64,000 nucleotides of DNA from Phyllobacterium zundukense. Its GTDB lineage: Bacteria; Pseudomonadota; Alphaproteobacteria; Rhizobiales; Rhizobiaceae. A program made the position numbers and the translations under genes. The DNA lies in NCBI RefSeq assembly GCF_025452195.1, contig NZ_CP104973.1:310001-374000 (forward strand). The letters run 5' to 3'. Every line of letters begins with the position of its first letter. Positions within the stretch are counted from its first letter, which is position 1. The notes below the pieces were generated by a model, which was not told the DNA's origin, ran no database searches, and worked only from the letters and a program-made list of their open reading frames with translations. Positions 18,148 to 28,003 of the stretch are shown here, piece after piece.

Positions 18148-19620
18148 TCATTCGGCCGGCACTCCCTGCTTGCTCGGCAGAAGCCGCGGCAAAAACAGGC
18201 CAACGATCCGGGTAAGCTCTTCGAGGAATGGATGCTTGACGATGACCAGAGCCGCCACCCACCCGATTGCCGAAAATAGGCCAGCAACAAGTGCCTGCAG
18301 AATGGAGAGATCGAACGCGAAGCCATTTGCGGCAAGAACACAGAGTGGTCCCAGAATCCCCCCGAAAGTCACTACCGCACTTTTGGTGAGTATTGCGAAC
18401 AACTCCCGCCAGTGAAATGGCGCATGCCGGCGAACATAGATGAGCGAAATCAGCATCTGGAACGGCAGAGCGATGAATTGGCTTAGCACCAGCGCATACA
18501 ATCCAAAGAAGCTCGCGGTACAGATGACAATTATCGACATGCCCCGGCCGATAAAATTTGCCCGGAACGCTTCCCGGTTCGCACCGAGAGCAACCAACAC
18601 CGGGAACGTCAAAATGTTGGGAAACCAGAAGATGGCCGCGACTGACAGGATTTGCACAAGCGGAACTGTGGCATCCCAAGCTTGGCCAAGGGCGACGTGC
18701 ACGATCGGGTGAGCAAGAATAGCAACGACGAGAACAGCGGGCCAATAGAGTGCTGTGATATAACTGATGATTTTGAGATAGGCGTCCTTGACGCTTCGTT
18801 GGGCTCTCGCTTCGGCGGCAAATGCAGGAAACGCGACTGAAAAAATCGCCGACAGCAATATTTTGTCGGGGAGTCCGCAGACAACATTGGCTCGGTTAAA
18901 AAGGCCGACGGCAGTCAAAGGCATAATGCGCCCCAATACCAGCTGGGGAAGCGCCTCATATGTTCTGTCAAGAACGGTCGAAGCACCCTTGTAGCCACCG
19001 AAAATGAAGAACTCGTACCAGCCTTTCAGTCGTGGCCTGAACATCCAGAAAATCGGTCGTGCATGGAATGCAAGAACCATTCTGACCAATGCAGATGAAA
19101 GTGTTCCCCACGCAAAACTCATAAAGCCAAAGCCAAACCATGCAAACGCTATGGTTACCAAGGCGTTGACAATGCTCCCCAGTGCGTTGATGCGTGTGAG
19201 GTTGCCAAACTCCATATCCCGGCGCAGCAATGCAGCGATGGTACTGACTGGTGCATCGATCACACCGGAAATTGCCAGAACACAGACGAATGCACTAAGG
19301 CCCGCTTCGGAATAAAAACCCGCAAACCAGTGGGCCAAGAGAATAAGAAGCGAGCCGATTGCAACCGAAAAGCCGAATATAAGTGTAAAGCCAGTACGAA
19401 CGTCTTCCTCTGAAACATCTTCGCGTTGAATGAGATACTCCGACGTCACGAACTCTCGGAAATTGAACGCAATGGTTCCTATCCCCAGGCCAATGACCGC
19501 AAGCCCGATCGCCGTGCTGTCTAACAGACGGGACAGAACGGCAATCATCGATATGCTGACAATCACCTGTGAATATTGTTCCAAGGCCGCCATAAAATAT
19601 GCCCGGCGAACGTTCCCCAC
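18148..19620 (-). CDS. Wzx-like oligosaccharide flippase
   Basis: This 490-residue integral membrane protein has about 12-14 hydrophobic segments and the Polysacc_synt_3 pattern (FREFVTSEYLIQREDVSEED, FGGYKGASTVLDRTYEALPQL). It should flip undecaprenyl-linked repeat units to the periplasm for polymerisation and export by the ExoF/ExoP-like proteins. The start is GTG with a GCGAGG site 8 bases upstream, and an ATG nine codons later is the alternative. No obvious Wzy polymerase is present in the window. Confidence 0.85.
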   Translation of the reverse strand: MGNVRRAYFMAALEQYSQVIVSISMIAVLSRLLDSTAIGLAVIGLGIGTIAFNFREFVTSEYLIQREDVSEEDVRTGFTLIFGFSVAIGSLLILLAHWFAGFYSEAGLSAFVCVLAISGVIDAPVSTIAALLRRDMEFGNLTRINALGSIVNALVTIAFAWFGFGFMSFAWGTLSSALVRMVLAFHARPIFWMFRPRLKGWYEFFIFGGYKGASTVLDRTYEALPQLVLGRIMPLTAVGLFNRANVVCGLPDKILLSAIFSVAFPAFAAEARAQRSVKDAYLKIISYITALYWPAVLVVAILAHPIVHVALGQAWDATVPLVQILSVAAIFWFPNILTFPVLVALGANREAFRANFIGRGMSIIVICTASFFGLYALVLSQFIALPFQMLISLIYVRRHAPFHWRELFAILTKSAVVTFGGILGPLCVLAANGFAFDLSILQALVAGLFSAIGWVAALVIVKHPFLEELTRIVGLFLPRLLPSKQGVPAE

Positions 19621-20028
19621 CTAGATACCTCGCGTGTATTGGTCAAAGTCTACCTAACCAACGCTTGATGAGTGCAAAAAACTTGGGTTTTGAAACTATT
19701 CTTCAAACGCACAGAATCGCACAGAACGCCGATTTCATCACGACGATAACCGTTGCCGTCACTTCCTTTAAGCTGACCAATGAGATGAACGATAACATAG
19801 CCATTCGACGTAATCGCGAGAGACAACCGAACATGCTCGAATCAATCCGAGGTAGCCAGCTTCATCCTGACATCGCTCAAATGTGGAGCGCGGCAACATA
19901 CTCGTTGTTGAACTAGCACATATTATCCGCTTTTGGATGTGTCCGATGTCCCTGAAGCCAATTACCAATTTTCCCTGTAAGTGTCTTTAGTTAGACGGCT
20001 GTACTGACTGCATCGGATCAGAGAACCC
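19621..20028. other. Intergenic region after the polysaccharide locus
   Basis: About 400 bases between divergent genes. Short open frames occur on both strands, but none has a ribosome-binding site or protein-like composition. It probably contains the flippase promoter and that of the small gene at 20029. Confidence 0.4.
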
Positions 20029-20325
20029 ATGATCGAAGACGAACAAATCCGGATTGAACTAATGGCCACACAATTTTGGCTACGCGCTCTGTTCATGCAT
20101 ATGGCGACGGGGACGCCCCCCACTTCCATTTCCGTTCAGGAGTATCTGACCGAACTCAAAAATTCCGCGCCCCAGGATTATGGCAGCAGCCTTTCCCCCG
20201 CGGATTGGGACAAGGAACATCTCTTGCACTATCCTTGTTACGAGCGAGTCGGGCTTCAGATTATCGAAACCCTTCAAAGCCTGGAAAGGAAGCTCGCACC
20301 TTTTGCCGTGCATGGAGGGCACTGA
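20029..20325 (+). CDS. Small hypothetical protein upstream of an FAD oxidoreductase
   Basis: This 98-residue protein of unknown function is acidic, with an amphipathic helical N-terminus (EQIRIELMATQFWLRALF) and no membrane span or signal peptide. It contains LSPADWDKEHLLHYPCYERVGLQIIETLQSLE. I do not recognise a family. Its stop lies 3 bases before the TTG start of the LhgO-like gene, whose ribosome-binding site falls inside it, so the two are translationally coupled. That supports it as a real gene despite its size. Confidence 0.6.
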   Translation: MIEDEQIRIELMATQFWLRALFMHMATGTPPTSISVQEYLTELKNSAPQDYGSSLSPADWDKEHLLHYPCYERVGLQIIETLQSLERKLAPFAVHGGH

Positions 20326-20328
20326 CAA

Positions 20329-21435
20329 TTGGAACGTGTGGAGTGCCTTATCGCGGGCGGAGGTGTCATCGGGCTGGCGATCGCTCGTTCGTTTGCGCGT
20401 CGCGGTATCGAGACTCTGATTGTCGAAGAGGCCGAAACAATCGGAACGGGCACGAGTTCGCGCAACTCCGAGGTTATCCACGCCGGCATCTATTACCCGC
20501 AAAACAGCCTGAAAAGCAGGTTATGTATCGAGGGCCGAAATGCTCTATATGCTTTTGCGGAGAGGCATGGCGTTCCGCATTCCCGCTGCGGCAAGCTGAT
20601 CGTAGCTACAAACGAAGTTCAAGTTCCGATATTAAGTACCATAGCTCAAGGAGCGGAAACGTGCGGTGTTTCTGATCTGGAGCATTTGTCGGAGCTGGAA
20701 GCGTGCAGACGCGAGCCGGAACTAACGTGTACTGCTGCCCTGTTTTCGCCTTCAACGGGCATCATAGACAGCCACAGCTTGATGTTGGCGCTGCTCGGTG
20801 ACGCGCAGGACTACGGCGCAGCAATTTCATTTCGGACCACCATCGTTTCCGCTGAAACCAACGCCGATGGTTTGCGAATGGAAACAATTGATGCCTCCAA
20901 TGGACGCACGTTTGAGCTTCAGGCATCCACATTCATCAATGCGTGCGGCCTCCAGGCACCAGCCATCGCTTCATCCATTACCGGACTACAGCGAGAGTTC
21001 ATCCCCGACAGGCGATTTGCCAAGGGCAACTATTTTTCGGCGACGGGCAAGACGCCGTTCACGCACCTGATTTATCCAGTCCCGGAAGAAGGGGGTTTAG
21101 GCGTTCATCTCACGCTTGATCTGCACGGCCGGATGCGGTTCGGTCCCGACGTCGAATGGGTGGAATCGATCGAATACAGTGTCGATCCTAAACGGGCAGA
21201 CCGTTTCTACGACGAAATACGCAAATACTGGCCCAATCTCGCCGACGGTTCATTGCAGCCTGCTTACAGCGGCATCAGGCCAAAGCTGACCATCGGCGGC
21301 GAACCGATAACTGATTTCGTCATCGAAGGTCCTGCCACACACGGTGTCAAAGGTTTGGTGAATCTTTTTGGTATTGAAAGCCCGGGGCTGACATCCTGCC
21401 TTGCGATCGCAAACCATGTATCGAACATGGTGTGA
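20329..21435 (+). CDS. FAD-dependent oxidoreductase, L-2-hydroxyglutarate oxidase-like
   Basis: This 368-residue DAO-family flavoprotein has the dinucleotide-binding motif CLIAGGGVIGLAIARSFARRG at the N-terminus and the LhgO-type block SEVIHAGIYYPQNSLK. A C-terminal substrate/FAD region contains GIRPKLTIGGEPITDFVI and LFGIESPGLTSC. The closest named group oxidises L-2-hydroxyglutarate to 2-oxoglutarate at the membrane. Related 2-hydroxy or amino acid oxidation is possible. The start is TTG with a strong GGAGGG site, 3 bases after the upstream stop. Confidence 0.8.
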   Translation: MERVECLIAGGGVIGLAIARSFARRGIETLIVEEAETIGTGTSSRNSEVIHAGIYYPQNSLKSRLCIEGRNALYAFAERHGVPHSRCGKLIVATNEVQVPILSTIAQGAETCGVSDLEHLSELEACRREPELTCTAALFSPSTGIIDSHSLMLALLGDAQDYGAAISFRTTIVSAETNADGLRMETIDASNGRTFELQASTFINACGLQAPAIASSITGLQREFIPDRRFAKGNYFSATGKTPFTHLIYPVPEEGGLGVHLTLDLHGRMRFGPDVEWVESIEYSVDPKRADRFYDEIRKYWPNLADGSLQPAYSGIRPKLTIGGEPITDFVIEGPATHGVKGLVNLFGIESPGLTSCLAIANHVSNMV

Positions 21436-21572
21436 CGTAACACTGCAAGCGAGATGGTGGGATAAAACGAAAACGGTGAGCCGCGGGGCCCACCGTCTCG
21501 TGAGAATGAGGCGACTGGAGATCACATCATCACACTCTGGCGTTGCAGTCCTTCTACAGCGCCAAATCGGAT

Positions 21573-21597
21573 AAAACCCGGGGGCAATAGCCCCCGG
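21573..21597 (-). terminator. Rho-independent terminator of the porin gene
   Basis: On the - strand, an 8-bp GC-rich stem (CCGGGGGC/GCCCCCGG) with a 4-base loop is followed by GTTTTAT, starting about 18 bases after the porin stop codon. Confidence 0.85.
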
Positions 21598-21614
21598 ATA
21601 GTTGACACCGGCGA

Positions 21615-22682
21615 TTAGAAGTTGCGCTGGAAGCGGATGATGCCGCCGAATGCGTCGTCGCTGCCGCCAAGGGCATCAGAAACGTCAGCACGTACGCCGT
21701 CGAACTTGGTGTAGTTGATTTCTGGCGTGATCATGAAGCCAGGAACCAGCTCGTAAGCTACGTTAAGAGCGAGGGCATATGTGCCTTCTTCTTCGTAAGC
21801 AGCCTGTGCGTTGATGGTTGCCTTGTCGGTAGCCTTGACGGAGAACCCGCCCCAAGCTGCCCAATCGCCTTCCCATGTACCGAACCAGTTACGCTCGACC
21901 AAGCCTTCGTCGTAGTTGGACTGATAGCCACCCATGATGAATGCCGAGAACATTTCGTTGAACTTCACGTCCAAGCGCAGCTTGCCAGCGAATTCTTCAA
22001 CGTTGGAGTCGTAACCGACAACACCGGAAACGCCACCCCAAGCCTGTTCGAACTTCGCACCAGCGAGAACGTGAGGCATGTAGTCTTCGATGACATAGTC
22101 ATCCTGACCCTGTTCAGCACCGATGATAGCGGAGAAACCGTTGCCACCCTTGAAAGTGTAGCTGACCTGGTTGCTCTGGCCGGACTGGTAGTTGATCACG
22201 TCGTCGTTGATGACGCCACCAGCATAATCTGTCCACGAACCGTAGAGTTCGTCAGCAGTACCGATGCGGAAACCACCGAGTTCAATCCATGCCTGCGGCA
22301 GCGAACCCTCGCTGGATTCACCATCGTCATACTGGAAACGGCCCTGGATGTAGGAACGCAGAGTGCCAAGTTCGGTTTCCGAACGAGCGTCGAAACGTAC
22401 TTCTGCACGAGTACGCTTATGCCAGGTCTCGTCACCATTGGCACCAACGTTCCCACCGGTATAAACGTCGTCGCCAGCCTGGGCATCATAACGGACGTAG
22501 CCGCTGATCTTCAGGCAGGTCTCGGTCCCCGGAATGTAAAAGAAGCCAGCGCCGTATGCGTCGCAAACGCGAACGTATTCGACGGGCTCTGGTTCAGCAA
22601 CAACGACTGCATCTGCAGCGCGTGCCCCCGAAACTGCAACCAGGGCTGCAGCGGAGCCGATAAGAAGGCTCTTAATGTTCAT
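21615..22682 (-). CDS. Omp2-type rhizobial porin
   Basis: This 355-residue outer-membrane beta-barrel has a signal peptide ending in GARA-ADAVVVAEPEPVEYVRVCDAYG. That is the hallmark start of the Brucella Omp2/Rhizobiales porin family, including the paired cysteines (VCDAYG, ETCLKISG). The rest is short amphipathic strands with many acidic loops and a terminal aromatic residue (IIRFQRNF), as expected for barrel assembly. It forms general diffusion pores for small hydrophilic solutes. ATG at 22682 has GGAGAG upstream. It is monocistronic, with its own terminator and a long AT-rich upstream region. Confidence 0.93.
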   Translation of the reverse strand: MNIKSLLIGSAAALVAVSGARAADAVVVAEPEPVEYVRVCDAYGAGFFYIPGTETCLKISGYVRYDAQAGDDVYTGGNVGANGDETWHKRTRAEVRFDARSETELGTLRSYIQGRFQYDDGESSEGSLPQAWIELGGFRIGTADELYGSWTDYAGGVINDDVINYQSGQSNQVSYTFKGGNGFSAIIGAEQGQDDYVIEDYMPHVLAGAKFEQAWGGVSGVVGYDSNVEEFAGKLRLDVKFNEMFSAFIMGGYQSNYDEGLVERNWFGTWEGDWAAWGGFSVKATDKATINAQAAYEEEGTYALALNVAYELVPGFMITPEINYTKFDGVRADVSDALGGSDDAFGGIIRFQRNF

Positions 22683-23249
22683 TGTTGATCTCTCCATATG
22701 TGTCTTGTTGACCCGGCGATCTAACTTAACTTTAGCGGCGGGGTCAAAGAACTTATGGCCAGAACGGCCTATCCTATGCAACTTGGGGTTACAGTGTTGC
22801 CGTTTTATCACGAAAACGTGAGCCAATCGTGAGTCATTTCCCATAAGGTATTGAAAACGAATCATTATTTGAGTGAATCTTTGTGATTCTTTAAAAGTTA
22901 CTTAATTGCCTCGGCCTTCATGATTTTGGTTTCGCATATTATTCATTTACCTCAGTTCAACTGTTAACAGCACAATCATTTTCTGAAGCAGGCTATCACA
23001 GTGTAATTGCTTATATCTGTCTTTGTACTTTATGCATTAAACTAAGGTATAAAGAACAATACTTGATATCGAAGATAGAGTCGGACGGCCTGTGGCGTCT
23101 GTCTACAACTCAGCGCATCAAATGCCGCACAAGATCCGACGCTGCGACGGGACCAGACTGGGGACAGCGGAGCGCGTGCAAGCGCGACGAAAAGGTGCCG
23201 CGCCCGGTTACGAGGGTTAACATAATTTCTTTTTTACTGAGAGAAAGAG
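22683..23249. promoter_or_regulatory. Long AT-rich region upstream of the porin gene
   Basis: About 570 bases lie between the porin start and tRNA-Phe. The part near the porin is AT-rich with many short A/T tracts and should hold its promoter and regulatory sites. I could not assign specific boxes. No protein-like frame stands out. Confidence 0.5.
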
Positions 23250-23325
23250 TGGTGCCCAGACGCGGATTCGAACCACGGACACGCGGATTTTCAATCCGCT
23301 GCTCTACCAACTGAGCTATCTGGGC
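23250..23325 (-). tRNA. tRNA-Phe (GAA)
   Basis: The reverse strand folds as a 76-base tRNA. It has a GCCCAGA/TCTGGGC acceptor stem, a D-loop with AGTTGGTAGAG, an anticodon stem GCGGA/TCCGC with loop TTGAAAA (anticodon GAA), a TTCGAAT T-loop and an encoded CCA end. Confidence 0.97.
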
Positions 23326-23513
23326 ATTCGTGGCGTTTCCGTTATCCGGCAAGCCATATCGACGGGTTGGCTTTCCGTCAGAAGCGCGTGGGTTATAACA
23401 CTAAAAATCGTGCTGTCCAGCATCAACAAGTGAATTTTTTGCCGTTTTTCTGCCTCTTGCAAAGGGCATGCATTGGTGCGTTTGTTGGGGCTTGTAGACG
23501 GGAATCGTATTGC

Positions 23514-24600
23514 ATGGATGAAATGGGGGAAAAGACAGCCAAGGACCGGGTCTTTGGTTGGGGGATTATTGGCAGCGGCGAAATCGCCCGGCGATTTGCG
23601 TCGGACCTGATGCTCGTGCCGGATGCCGCGCTTGTGGCCAATCACTCCCGGAGTGCGTCCAACGCAAAGGAGTTCCGCAACGCTTTCCGCAGCCGCCGCG
23701 CTTATTCGGACCTTGATCTCGTTTTTGAGCGACCCGTCCGTCGATGCAGTCTATGTTGCGACGCCAAATTCCCTACATTTGGCCCAGTCGCTAAAAGCAA
23801 TGCGAGCCGGCAAGGCGATCCTCGCGGAAAAACCCCTTGCCCCCTCGCATACGGAGGCCTCTGTCATCCAGCGGGAAGCAGCCAGGGTGAATGTCTTTGC
23901 CATGGAAGCGATGTGGACGCGGTTCCTGCCTGCCGTAGTTGCAGCCAAAGCAAACGTCGATGCGGGCGAGATCGGCGCTATTCGCAAGATAACGGCGGAG
24001 CTGGCCTATAAATATGAGTATGATCCGGAAAGTCGCTATTTCAGCCGGTCGCTCGGCGGCGGTGCCAGTCTTGATCTCGGTATTTATTGTGTATCTCTCG
24101 CTATGTACTTTCTAGGCCAGCCACAGAAGGTTTCAGGTCTCTGGTACCCTGCGCCAAATGGCGTCGACATGAGTTCAGAAATAACGCTGCATTACAACGA
24201 GGCGGAAGCGCAGCTCACGAGCGGGTTCGACCGAGATGGTGCGAACCATTTCGTCATCGAAGGCACAAAAGGTATGCTCCGGTTGAATGCGCCGTTCCTG
24301 AAGGCGCAGCGGTTGACAGTCTATCAAGGTTTCACGCAGCGCGCGCCCTTTGGTCCGCTGTCAGGACCATCCGGGCTTGCCAGCAAAATTCTCGACCGAC
24401 TTCCCCTGCCTGGACGCAGAGTGGAAGACTATCCTTTCGAGGGCAATGGGTTGCAATTTGAAGTGATGGCAATGATGGACGCGATGCGTAACGGCGAAAA
24501 AACCTCGGCGGTCATGCCGCTTTCGGATAGCATCAACGCTCTGCGTGCCATCAACATCGTCCTGGCGCAACCGGCGACAACGCGCATTATCAAGCTCTAG
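23514..24600 (+). pseudogene. Gfo/Idh/MocA oxidoreductase with a single-base frameshift
   Basis: Two overlapping frames together make one complete oxidoreductase of about 361 residues. The first part carries the Rossmann motif WGIIGSGEIARRF. The second carries DAVYVATPNSLH, the EKP motif (ILAEKPLAPSH) and the C-terminal sheet domain. The break is in GTTTTTGAGCGACC at 23721-23734. With four T instead of five the reading becomes DLDLVLSDPSVDAVYVATPN, as expected for the family. It is therefore an inserted T, real or a read error. The first frame is open until 24011 but has non-family sequence after the break. The gene converges with a second Gfo/Idh gene and overlaps its stop by 4 bases. The start could also be the ATG three codons later. 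Confidence 0.85.
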
Positions 24601-25736
24601 AAAGTACTTCGCATCTTGTAAGGTTGTGGCAGCGAACCAGCGTTGTTCAACGCGAGCGCCAACTCGGTAATGTGAAGCGCAACCTTGCCCGACGAAAACA
24701 ACGACCTGCCCTGTTCAATGGCATCAGCCTGCGCGGCAATGCCCCCGGCAAAATCGATCTGCGATGGATAAGCCGGGAGCTTCGCACGTCTTGCCGAATT
24801 GTCATAAGCGAGTTTGCGTCCCGGCAATGGCTTCCAGCGCAGGAAGCGCTTGAGATGCACTTCCATAAGATCGACAACCTTGGTGCGTAGCGTCCGGCCT
24901 TCTGCGGCAGTTTCAAGATAGATTGCTGATCGGTGATTCCAAAGATCTTCCGCCGTCAGTGTTCCCCTATCACCGAGAATCATCAATGATCGGTCGCGCG
25001 GCACAGCAAGACCGCACGTGACACGAGCGATGACACCTGAATGAAACTGCAGGCAACCAACGGAAAAATCGGGCCCCATCTTGATTGTCCCGGTTCCCGG
25101 TCCCTTGTCCGGAAATGTGAGGGTCGAGAAAGCGGCTAGGCTTTCGACGGGACCAAACAAAGAAACCAGCCAAGACAGCGCATAACCGGCGTGTTCGAGC
25201 GTACAGCCTATTTCGAACTCATGCAGACCGGGCCATCGCGCGCCCGAAACGGAACGCCATCCCTGCCAATTGGCGCGGAAAACCGGACCGTCCTCCATCT
25301 GGGCATAGACCAGTCGCGGTTGACCGATGTCGCCAAGCGACATGGCGACGAGCCTGTACGCATCGCTCATAGCATTGGCTGGTGCTGATGCCAGGATAAG
25401 ATCAAGGCGTTCGGCAAGCGCTACTAGTTCCGCCGCTTCTTCGTAGCGCATGGCAAGCGGCTTTTCGCAATAGACATGTTTGCCGGCCTCCAACGCCTGT
25501 TTCGAGAGCAAGTAATGATTTTCGGGTGTCGTCAGATTGACAACAATCCTGACCTCGTCGTCGGCTAGAATTGCTTCGAAGTCGGGATACGTCGCGACCT
25601 TATAGTGATGAGCAAACTGTTTCAGGCGCGCTGGATCCTCGTCATAGACGCCACCCAGCACGAGCTGCGGATGGTTGACGAGCGTCGTCATATAGTAATC
25701 GGCAACAAAGCCGGTGCCGATGATCGCAATCTTCAT
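24597..25736 (-). CDS. Gfo/Idh/MocA family oxidoreductase
   Basis: This 379-residue NAD(P)-dependent oxidoreductase has an N-terminal Rossmann domain (IAIIGTGFVADYYMTTL), the signature lysine in VYCEKPLAMRYEEA and a C-terminal alpha/beta domain. Members oxidise or reduce sugars, inositols and related polyols. The substrate is not evident. It is transcribed alone, tail to tail with a frameshifted gene of the same superfamily. The two differ in sequence, so this is not a recent tandem duplication. Confidence 0.87.
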   Translation of the reverse strand: MKIAIIGTGFVADYYMTTLVNHPQLVLGGVYDEDPARLKQFAHHYKVATYPDFEAILADDEVRIVVNLTTPENHYLLSKQALEAGKHVYCEKPLAMRYEEAAELVALAERLDLILASAPANAMSDAYRLVAMSLGDIGQPRLVYAQMEDGPVFRANWQGWRSVSGARWPGLHEFEIGCTLEHAGYALSWLVSLFGPVESLAAFSTLTFPDKGPGTGTIKMGPDFSVGCLQFHSGVIARVTCGLAVPRDRSLMILGDRGTLTAEDLWNHRSAIYLETAAEGRTLRTKVVDLMEVHLKRFLRWKPLPGRKLAYDNSARRAKLPAYPSQIDFAGGIAAQADAIEQGRSLFSSGKVALHITELALALNNAGSLPQPYKMRSTF

Positions 25737-25804
25737 AGAGCGTTCCTGTCCTGACCAGGGCAGAAATTAGCGACATGAAATGAAAAGAACGTGAAGCGGC
25801 TCGG

Positions 25805-26011
25805 CTATTCCTCCTCGTCGCCGCTGTCGTCAGCACTTTCGACGGCTGGTAACACATAGGCTCCGGTCAGCCAGCGATTGAGATCGATGTTGCGGCAGCG
25901 TGCCGAACAGAAGGGGTAATGTTCCCGTTGGGAAGGACGCTTGCATTCCGGGCAAGGTCGCGTCGGCCGCAAGGGCGTGACGTTTGCCGTGCTTTTCTTT
26001 GTCTCAGTCAA
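25805..26011 (-). CDS. yacG: DNA gyrase inhibitor YacG
   Basis: This 68-residue zinc protein has four cysteines in the YacG arrangement (C20-x2-C23, C35-x3-C39: CPEC and FCSARCR) and a conserved [12 protein letters not shown], followed by an acidic tail. It binds GyrB and blocks DNA binding in characterised relatives. It sits 14 bases downstream of maf on the same strand, as commonly seen in Rhizobiales. Confidence 0.92.
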   Translation of the reverse strand: MTETKKSTANVTPLRPTRPCPECKRPSQREHYPFCSARCRNIDLNRWLTGAYVLPAVESADDSGDEEE

Positions 26012-26025
26012 TAGATCAGTTCCGT

Positions 26026-26652
26026 TTAATGTCCTGAAGATTGCCAGTTGGCATAGACCGGATAGCCTTCACCATGCAGGAGGCTGGCGGTCTCATAGAG
26101 CGGCAGTCCGACGACATTGCTATAGGAACCAACCAGCTTGACGACAAAGCCGCCTGCAAGTCCCTGGATCGCATAGCCGCCGGCCTTGCCGCGCCATTCC
26201 CCAGAAGCAAGATAGCTCTCCAGCTCCTCTCGCGAAAGACGTTTAAAGCGCACGCGAGTTTCAATCAGATCTTGACGCTGCTTGCCTTGGGGTGTGATGA
26301 GACAGAGCCCGGTATAGACACGATGCGAACGGCCTGAGAGCAATCGGAGGCATGCAGCCGCATCGTCGAGGATTTCCGCTTTTGGCAGAATTCGCCGGCC
26401 AACCGCGACAACCGTATCAGCAGCCATGATATAGGCACCGCTGAAATCCGGATCGTTCCTCAGCTCGTGTGCGATTTTCTCTGCTTTCAGGCGACTCAGA
26501 CGACGAGCAAGCGAACGCGGATGTTCGGCCCGCAGCGGGGATTCGTCGACATCCGCAGGCAGCAAGCGATCCGGCTCGATACCGATCTGACTCAGGAGCG
26601 CCAGACGGCGCGGCGAGCCAGATGCAAGAACGAATTTGTGCTGATCGCTCAT
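26026..26652 (-). CDS. maf: Maf family nucleotide pyrophosphatase
   Basis: This 208-residue Maf/HAM1-like enzyme hydrolyses non-canonical or modified nucleoside triphosphates and is linked to septum control. It has the N-terminal signature [12 protein letters not shown], the acidic PADVDESP and the catalytic-site AADTVVAV, with [10 protein letters not shown] near the end. It lies between infA and yacG in the standard rhizobial order. Confidence 0.92.
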   Translation of the reverse strand: MSDQHKFVLASGSPRRLALLSQIGIEPDRLLPADVDESPLRAEHPRSLARRLSRLKAEKIAHELRNDPDFSGAYIMAADTVVAVGRRILPKAEILDDAAACLRLLSGRSHRVYTGLCLITPQGKQRQDLIETRVRFKRLSREELESYLASGEWRGKAGGYAIQGLAGGFVVKLVGSYSNVVGLPLYETASLLHGEGYPVYANWQSSGH

Positions 26653-26685
26653 TGACGTGGAATATCCTGCGTAGCGCGGAGCTGA

Positions 26686-26904
26686 TTATTTGAAGCGGTA
26701 GGTGATGCGACCCTTCGTCAGATCGTAAGGGGTCATTTCAACGAGAACTTTGTCGCCGGCGAGAACGCGGATGCGGTTCTTGCGCATGCGGCCAGCCGTG
26801 TGTGCGATGATTTCATGATCATTTTCCAGCTTTACCCGAAACATCGCGTTGGGCAACAGCTCCGTCACGAGACCAGGAAACTCCAATACTTCTTCTTTCG
26901 CCAT
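26686..26904 (-). CDS. infA: Translation initiation factor IF-1
   Basis: A full-length 72-residue S1/OB-fold protein begins [19 protein letters not shown] and ends KGRITYRFK, matching the universal IF-1 pattern ([16 protein letters not shown]). IF-1 binds the 30S A site during initiation. It sits directly upstream of maf on the - strand. Confidence 0.97.
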   Translation of the reverse strand: MAKEEVLEFPGLVTELLPNAMFRVKLENDHEIIAHTAGRMRKNRIRVLAGDKVLVEMTPYDLTKGRITYRFK

Positions 26905-27031
26905 GCGTAGTGCTATCTCCGATAAGGGAATTTGAGGTCATGCTCGACCGCAATTTTGCGCGGAACCTATAGTATTGCGCACCATTTGTGAACAAGGGAG
27001 TTCGATACAATTACAAGGGTTGCACAGGCGT

Positions 27032-27541
27032 TCAGCCGGTTCTACCGAAACGCTCCAGAATATGACGTTTCAGATTTTCCCGAACATCACGATAAGCGTC
27101 CAATATCTGATTGCGGCGGCCCCGTACCAAGGTAGGATCGGGTGTCGGCCAATATTCGACATGTACAGACGTCGTTCTGGTCAATTCAAGTGCCATGTGG
27201 TGGGCCTTGGGCGACAATGTAATGATCAAATCGAAATAATCATCTTCCAGCTCTTTAAATGTGCGCGGCTGGGCAGAGATTCGTTTCAATCCGACCTCTT
27301 CCAGAACCGCTTCCACAAACGGATCAGGCTCGCCTTTCTCGACACCTGCCGAGGCGATATAGATCCTCGATGGCAGGAGACTGCGTGCTAGTGCCTCCGC
27401 TATCGGCGATCGGATCGAATTCAGGCCACAAATGAACAAGACTGCACTCGGCACCACCGCTTTTGCGGGTTCCTGGTCGTCAGGCAGCTTTTCCACTCCG
27501 ATAGTCACTGGTTCGCCTAACCCCGCCAATGCAGCACACAT
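27032..27541 (-). CDS. Low-molecular-weight phosphatase family protein
   Basis: This 169-residue protein has the P-loop C-x5-R-S ([16 protein letters not shown]38 and R44) of low-Mr tyrosine phosphatases and arsenate reductases, with the general-acid region WPTPDPT near the C-terminus. Family marks are incomplete for an arsenate reductase. A protein phosphatase or an uncharacterised reaction is likely. Its start overlaps the UPF0262 gene by 25 bases, indicating coupling. The pairing is conserved in Rhizobiales, but the function is unknown. Confidence 0.85.
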   Translation of the reverse strand: MCAALAGLGEPVTIGVEKLPDDQEPAKAVVPSAVLFICGLNSIRSPIAEALARSLLPSRIYIASAGVEKGEPDPFVEAVLEEVGLKRISAQPRTFKELEDDYFDLIITLSPKAHHMALELTRTTSVHVEYWPTPDPTLVRGRRNQILDAYRDVRENLKRHILERFGRTG

Positions 27542-27996
27542 ACCAACGTGAAAAGTCGGCGGGCGGTGTCGAAGTCCACCTCGATCTTGCCGTTCAAACG
27601 ATCCATCAGGGCCTGCGAACCCTCGTTGTGCAATCCGCGCCGACCCATATCGATAGCTTCGATCTTGCTTGGGCTGGAAGCGCGGATGGCCTCATAATAG
27701 CTTTCGCAGATCATGAAATAATCCTTCACGACCTTGCGCAACGGCGTCAGCGACAGGATATGCGTAACGACTTCATCGCCATTTTCGCGCGAGATGGCGA
27801 ATATCAGCCGGGATTCCACCAGCGATATCCTAAGCCGATAGGGACCATTCCCCTCATCCCCCACAGGGCGAAAGCTGTTCTCTTCGATTAGATCGAAAAT
27901 GGCGACAGCGCGTTCGTGCTCAACGTCCGGCGTAGAGCGGCCGATCGTCTCGTCCAGCTCCACATCAATCAGTCGCGCCATTTCCGTCGCTGTCAT
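27517..27996 (-). CDS. UPF0262 family protein
   Basis: This 159-residue protein of the alphaproteobacterial UPF0262 family is recognised by ATVIVELDE-like N-terminal sequence ([27 protein letters not shown], read as two motifs) and [15 protein letters not shown] further block is [17 protein letters not shown]. It is cytoplasmic and of unknown function. It lies 7 bases after hisD and overlaps the phosphatase gene, forming a hisD - UPF0262 - phosphatase cluster. Confidence 0.92.
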   Translation of the reverse strand: MTATEMARLIDVELDETIGRSTPDVEHERAVAIFDLIEENSFRPVGDEGNGPYRLRISLVESRLIFAISRENGDEVVTHILSLTPLRKVVKDYFMICESYYEAIRASSPSKIEAIDMGRRGLHNEGSQALMDRLNGKIEVDFDTARRLFTLVCVLHWRG

Positions 27997-28003
27997 TATT
28001 TCC

